Origin: Ferruginibacter sp.
GTDB taxonomy: Bacteria > Bacteroidota > Bacteroidia > Chitinophagales > Chitinophagaceae
Direction: 5' to 3'
Length of the DNA stretch: 64,000 bases
Assembly: GCA_025963635.1 (NCBI GenBank)
Contig: JAOQAK010000032.1
Coordinates: 34,102-98,101, forward strand
The translations under genes and the position numbers were made by a program. Below, piece by piece: positions 61,763 through 64,000 of this stretch (within the stretch, counting starts at the first letter, position 1; each line of letters opens with the position of its first letter). Below the pieces are notes generated by a model that made no database searches, was not told where the DNA came from, and worked only from the letters and a program-made list of their open reading frames with translations.

Positions 61763-62025
61763 ATTTTAAAAAATCAGAACGCCTGAATTTTTTTTGGTTA
61801 TTGTAACACGTGAACAATGATGGCAACTTTTGAACTGAACTAAATAAAGCCCGATTATTGCGAATATCCGTTCACGTGCTTTACTTGTTTTCGTCAAGAA
61901 ATCGGGAGAGAGTTGGTCTTTATTGCTTGCAAACACCTATATTTATACACTTTTAATTGCTTACACATCGCCTAAAAAACAAATAACATTACCGCTGTTT
62001 ATTTAACCCCTGTCAATTAGCCACA

Positions 62026-62415
62026 ATGAAATTTCTACTAAAGATTTTAATTACTACTGTGAATGCATTTGTACTTGCGAATATCCTTCCCGGTATTGAA
62101 CAACCCATCAGCATCATTACTGCCTTAGAATTGGCTATTATTCTGGCGGTATTAAATGCTACGGTAAAACCCCTCCTGGTAGTTCTAACCTTCCCCGTAA
62201 CCATACTCACCCTCGGAATGTTTTTGTTTATCATTAACACCTGCATCATCCTGATTGCTGAGTACTTTATCGATGGGTTTCAAATAGAAGGTTTCTGGTA
62301 TGCTGCTTTATTTAGCATTCTCCTGTCTTTCTTTAATTCTTTTGTTCACAAAAGAGTGTTTGCGCCAAAAAAGGTAGTTAAACACAACAACCAACGCAGC
62401 TATCATATTGATTAA
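62026..62415 (+). CDS. Phage-holin-family-4 membrane protein
   Basis: The 129-residue protein has four hydrophobic helices and the pattern LLKILITTVNAFVLANILPG, ALELAIILAVLNATVKPLLV, LTFPVTILTLGMFLFIIN and GFWYAALFSILLSFFNSFV, which matches the small inner-membrane family annotated as phage holin 4 (DUF360). Despite the name it is a widespread chromosomal family with no lysis context here. Its stop overlaps the end of the convergent VWA gene by four bases. Confidence 0.9.
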   Translation: MKFLLKILITTVNAFVLANILPGIEQPISIITALELAIILAVLNATVKPLLVVLTFPVTILTLGMFLFIINTCIILIAEYFIDGFQIEGFWYAALFSILLSFFNSFVHKRVFAPKKVVKHNNQRSYHID

Positions 62416-63575
62416 GGTATAACTATTCTAAATCTTTTTGCCTGGCTCCTGATTATTTTTTCAATCTCGTTTTCCAGCGTGGAACTTTTATTGATTGTTA
62501 ATGATCTGGCTTTTTCAGAAGCGATATACATTTCGCGTTTGGTGCTAAGGTCGCCAATGGCTTTTTGAATTTTTCCCCTTTGCATATTTTTTTCTTTTAC
62601 AATGACCTGTAATTCTGCACGGCTCTTTTTTTGAAGACTGTCGGGCAGCGTTTTCAGTTCTACCTTCGTTACAAACATGCTGTCTGCTGTGGCTGCATCC
62701 ACCAGGTCCCACCAGTTGTTTTTGTACAGTTCTTTTTTGCCCTTTACCGCTACCCTTTTTACTGCTACTGACTTGTTCATGGCGTAATTCATCTTATCAA
62801 CCCTGTCCTGCAGCATAAAACTGCTGCTACCTGCAGCGCCATAACCGATATAAGTATTATTCAACTGATCATTTAATGAAAATAAGGTGCTGTCGTAGGG
62901 AGTTGCGATATCATCTATTGCTGCATCCTGGTTGATATTGGTGAAACTTCCACTGCCACATTCACCGGCAAGGTTCCAATGTTCGCTGATGCCTTGCATT
63001 TTATCGCCGCAGTAAATTGTATTTACGATTACACCTTTTTTGGTGGCCTCCGCACATGCTTTTGTATAGGTAATATCTCCCTGCAGAAAGTCTTCATTAC
63101 CGGCGATAAAAATTACCTTGTAATTTGTAGCGGCCGTATCCCAGTGTAACTCTTTTAAAGAGCTCCAAATTACATGGCCGCAATATTCATCGCCTCCATT
63201 GGTTTTGATGGTGAAGAGTGTTTTTGATAAATTGTCGAGGTCGGTTGTAAAGTTGCTCAACTGTTTTACATATCCTTCTCTTGCATTGTTCGTAGGCCTT
63301 CCATATTCATACAATGCGATTTCAATCTGCGGCGTAATATTATCGCAGGTAGCTTTTCCCATTACATTTACCATGTTCCATAACTGTGCTTTGGCCTGTT
63401 CTATCAGGCCATCCATACTATTGCTTACATCCAGTAAAATGGCCGCTTGTATTTTGTGATGGGCCACTGTGGTTGGAACCGCCATGGTAACCTGGGCTTT
63501 AAGGTGATTGGGAGAAACACGAAAAAACCACATGCCGGTAAAACCGGGTGCAAGAAGGAAGATAATTAATTTCAT
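62412..63575 (-). CDS. Exported VWA-domain protein
   Basis: From the ATG at 63575 the product is 387 residues with a hydrophobic leader (MKLIIFLLAPGFTGMWFF) and a von Willebrand A domain at about 45-220: AAILLDVSNSMDGLIEQAK (DxSxS metal site), GGDEYCGHVIWSSLKEL and VIFIAGNEDFLQGDITY. The C-terminal part (about 250-387) is helical with RVDKMNYAMNKSVAVKR and likely forms a coiled coil (LQVIVKEKNMQRGKIQKAIG). The function is unknown; the metal site suggests protein binding in the periplasm. An extended start at 63602 would place the signal peptide too far in. Confidence 0.85.
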   Translation of the reverse strand: MKLIIFLLAPGFTGMWFFRVSPNHLKAQVTMAVPTTVAHHKIQAAILLDVSNSMDGLIEQAKAQLWNMVNVMGKATCDNITPQIEIALYEYGRPTNNAREGYVKQLSNFTTDLDNLSKTLFTIKTNGGDEYCGHVIWSSLKELHWDTAATNYKVIFIAGNEDFLQGDITYTKACAEATKKGVIVNTIYCGDKMQGISEHWNLAGECGSGSFTNINQDAAIDDIATPYDSTLFSLNDQLNNTYIGYGAAGSSSFMLQDRVDKMNYAMNKSVAVKRVAVKGKKELYKNNWWDLVDAATADSMFVTKVELKTLPDSLQKKSRAELQVIVKEKNMQRGKIQKAIGDLSTKREMYIASEKARSLTINKSSTLENEIEKIIRSQAKRFRIVIP

Positions 63576-63927
63576 AAAATAATAGTTTGCCCCATGATGC
63601 AACGGCTGCAGGGTTTACATAATTTGTTTTGAAAATTAACAAATGCTTGTAAGGGCTGATGGCCGATCGTGGAGGGTTGATCGATCATACTATATAACGC
63701 TTTTTCCGATGTACGGTGCGGGTAATATCGGTAACTTCATGCTGCAGAAAAACAGCCTGGGACAGGTTACTTAAAATGAAGGGTTGGTTTCAAAATAGAG
63801 AATATTCAATGATAGATTTTCTCTTTCCCTTACCTTACTGAATGGTGCACCTGTGGTTGCTCCTCAGTGCTGAAAATGTACAAGTGAGTGATTGCTATGA
63901 TACAACCAAACCTTTTTCTGCAGTATT
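63576..63927. other. 352-base gap with no recognisable feature
   Basis: I see no gene, RNA, repeat or terminator of note between the VWA gene start and the partial gene at the right edge. Confidence 0.5.
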
Positions 63928-64000
63928 TTATGCTGCTTTTTTGTAGTTGTCCACATACTTTGCCTGGTTATTGATTACCGCTACGGCCCTTAATGCTATT
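63928..64000 (-). CDS. C-terminal end of an unidentified protein (cut by right edge)
   Basis: A minus-strand frame enters from the right edge and ends at a TAA at 63930-63928. Its last residues read IALRAVAVINNQAKYVDNYK followed by KAA, an even, helical, charged tail that looks coding. Only 23 codons are visible, so no family can be named. Confidence 0.45.
   Translation of the reverse strand, partial: IALRAVAVINNQAKYVDNYKKAA

Noticed and set aside
62026..62415. Holin-like gene considered as evidence of a prophage
   Set aside because: The family is common on chromosomes, and no endolysin, integrase or phage structural gene is nearby.
1..64000. CRISPR arrays, insertion sequences, integrases, rRNA and tRNA genes
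   Set aside because: None was seen. The only repeats are heptamer arrays and short inverted-end elements.

Overview
The window reads as one contiguous chromosomal segment of a Bacteroidota bacterium, most likely a Chitinophagaceae relative. This is inferred from the -7 promoter boxes of the form TAnnTTTG in front of many genes, the scarcity of Shine-Dalgarno sequences, and the gene content: a DUF2480 protein, a futalosine-route menaquinone enzyme (MqnC), a PPK1 gene next to an HD-PycTM fusion, a fused MoaC/MoaB, paired M16 peptidases and a DNRLRE-type secreted protein. I see no rRNA, tRNA, CRISPR array, phage module or intact insertion sequence.

Layout. 0-2.5 kb, minus strand: edge of a chromate transporter, a 2-oxoglutarate/Fe(II) oxygenase and quinolinate synthase NadA. 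2.5-3.3 kb: a long AT-rich gap from which genes diverge (possible origin). 3.3-13.5 kb, all plus: periplasmic PpiD/SurA-like foldase, DUF2480 protein, LysE exporter, secreted protein, MtgA, KdnB-like alcohol dehydrogenase, RhlE helicase, CorA and a frameshifted NHL-repeat gene. 13.6-19.3 kb, minus: a MalT-like LuxR regulator with a DUF4242 gene, then an M23 lipoprotein, PnuC, Tag and an NadR-like kinase (NAD precursor salvage plus DNA repair). 19.5-24.4 kb: a broken DoxX gene, an Nfu iron-sulfur carrier, a DNRLRE protein and PcrA/UvrD.

24.7-38 kb: AraC regulator, FAD oxidase, then a molybdenum block. An IorAB-type molybdenum hydroxylase is divergent from mocA, moaA, moeA, a TSUP transporter, a small secreted molybdopterin-fold protein, moaD, moeB-rhodanese, moaE and fused moaC-moaB. 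Together these cover GTP to molybdenum cofactor, plus the cytidylyl transfer that IorAB-type enzymes need.

38-50 kb, mostly minus: a metallo-beta-lactamase-fold hydrolase, a GH13 glucosidase, and a five-gene run (HD-PycTM, ppk1, SdiA-regulated-type lipoprotein, PAP2 phosphatase, 782-aa GAF-like protein) that is the most interesting candidate for an undescribed nucleotide/polyphosphate system. 50-53.7 kb is a low-density, decaying region with remnants and repeats. 53.8-64 kb: CPA2 antiporter, MqnC, PDZ aspartyl protease, M16 pair, holin-like membrane protein, VWA protein and a partial gene at the right edge.

Two repeat classes lie outside genes: dispersed elements ending in GCCACGAATGCACGAAT (four loci), and tandem arrays of 7-bp units whose sequence differs from locus to locus (six loci). 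Five genes carry apparent single-base indels or lost starts, all in accessory genes, which suggests real decay, although consensus error cannot be excluded from sequence alone.
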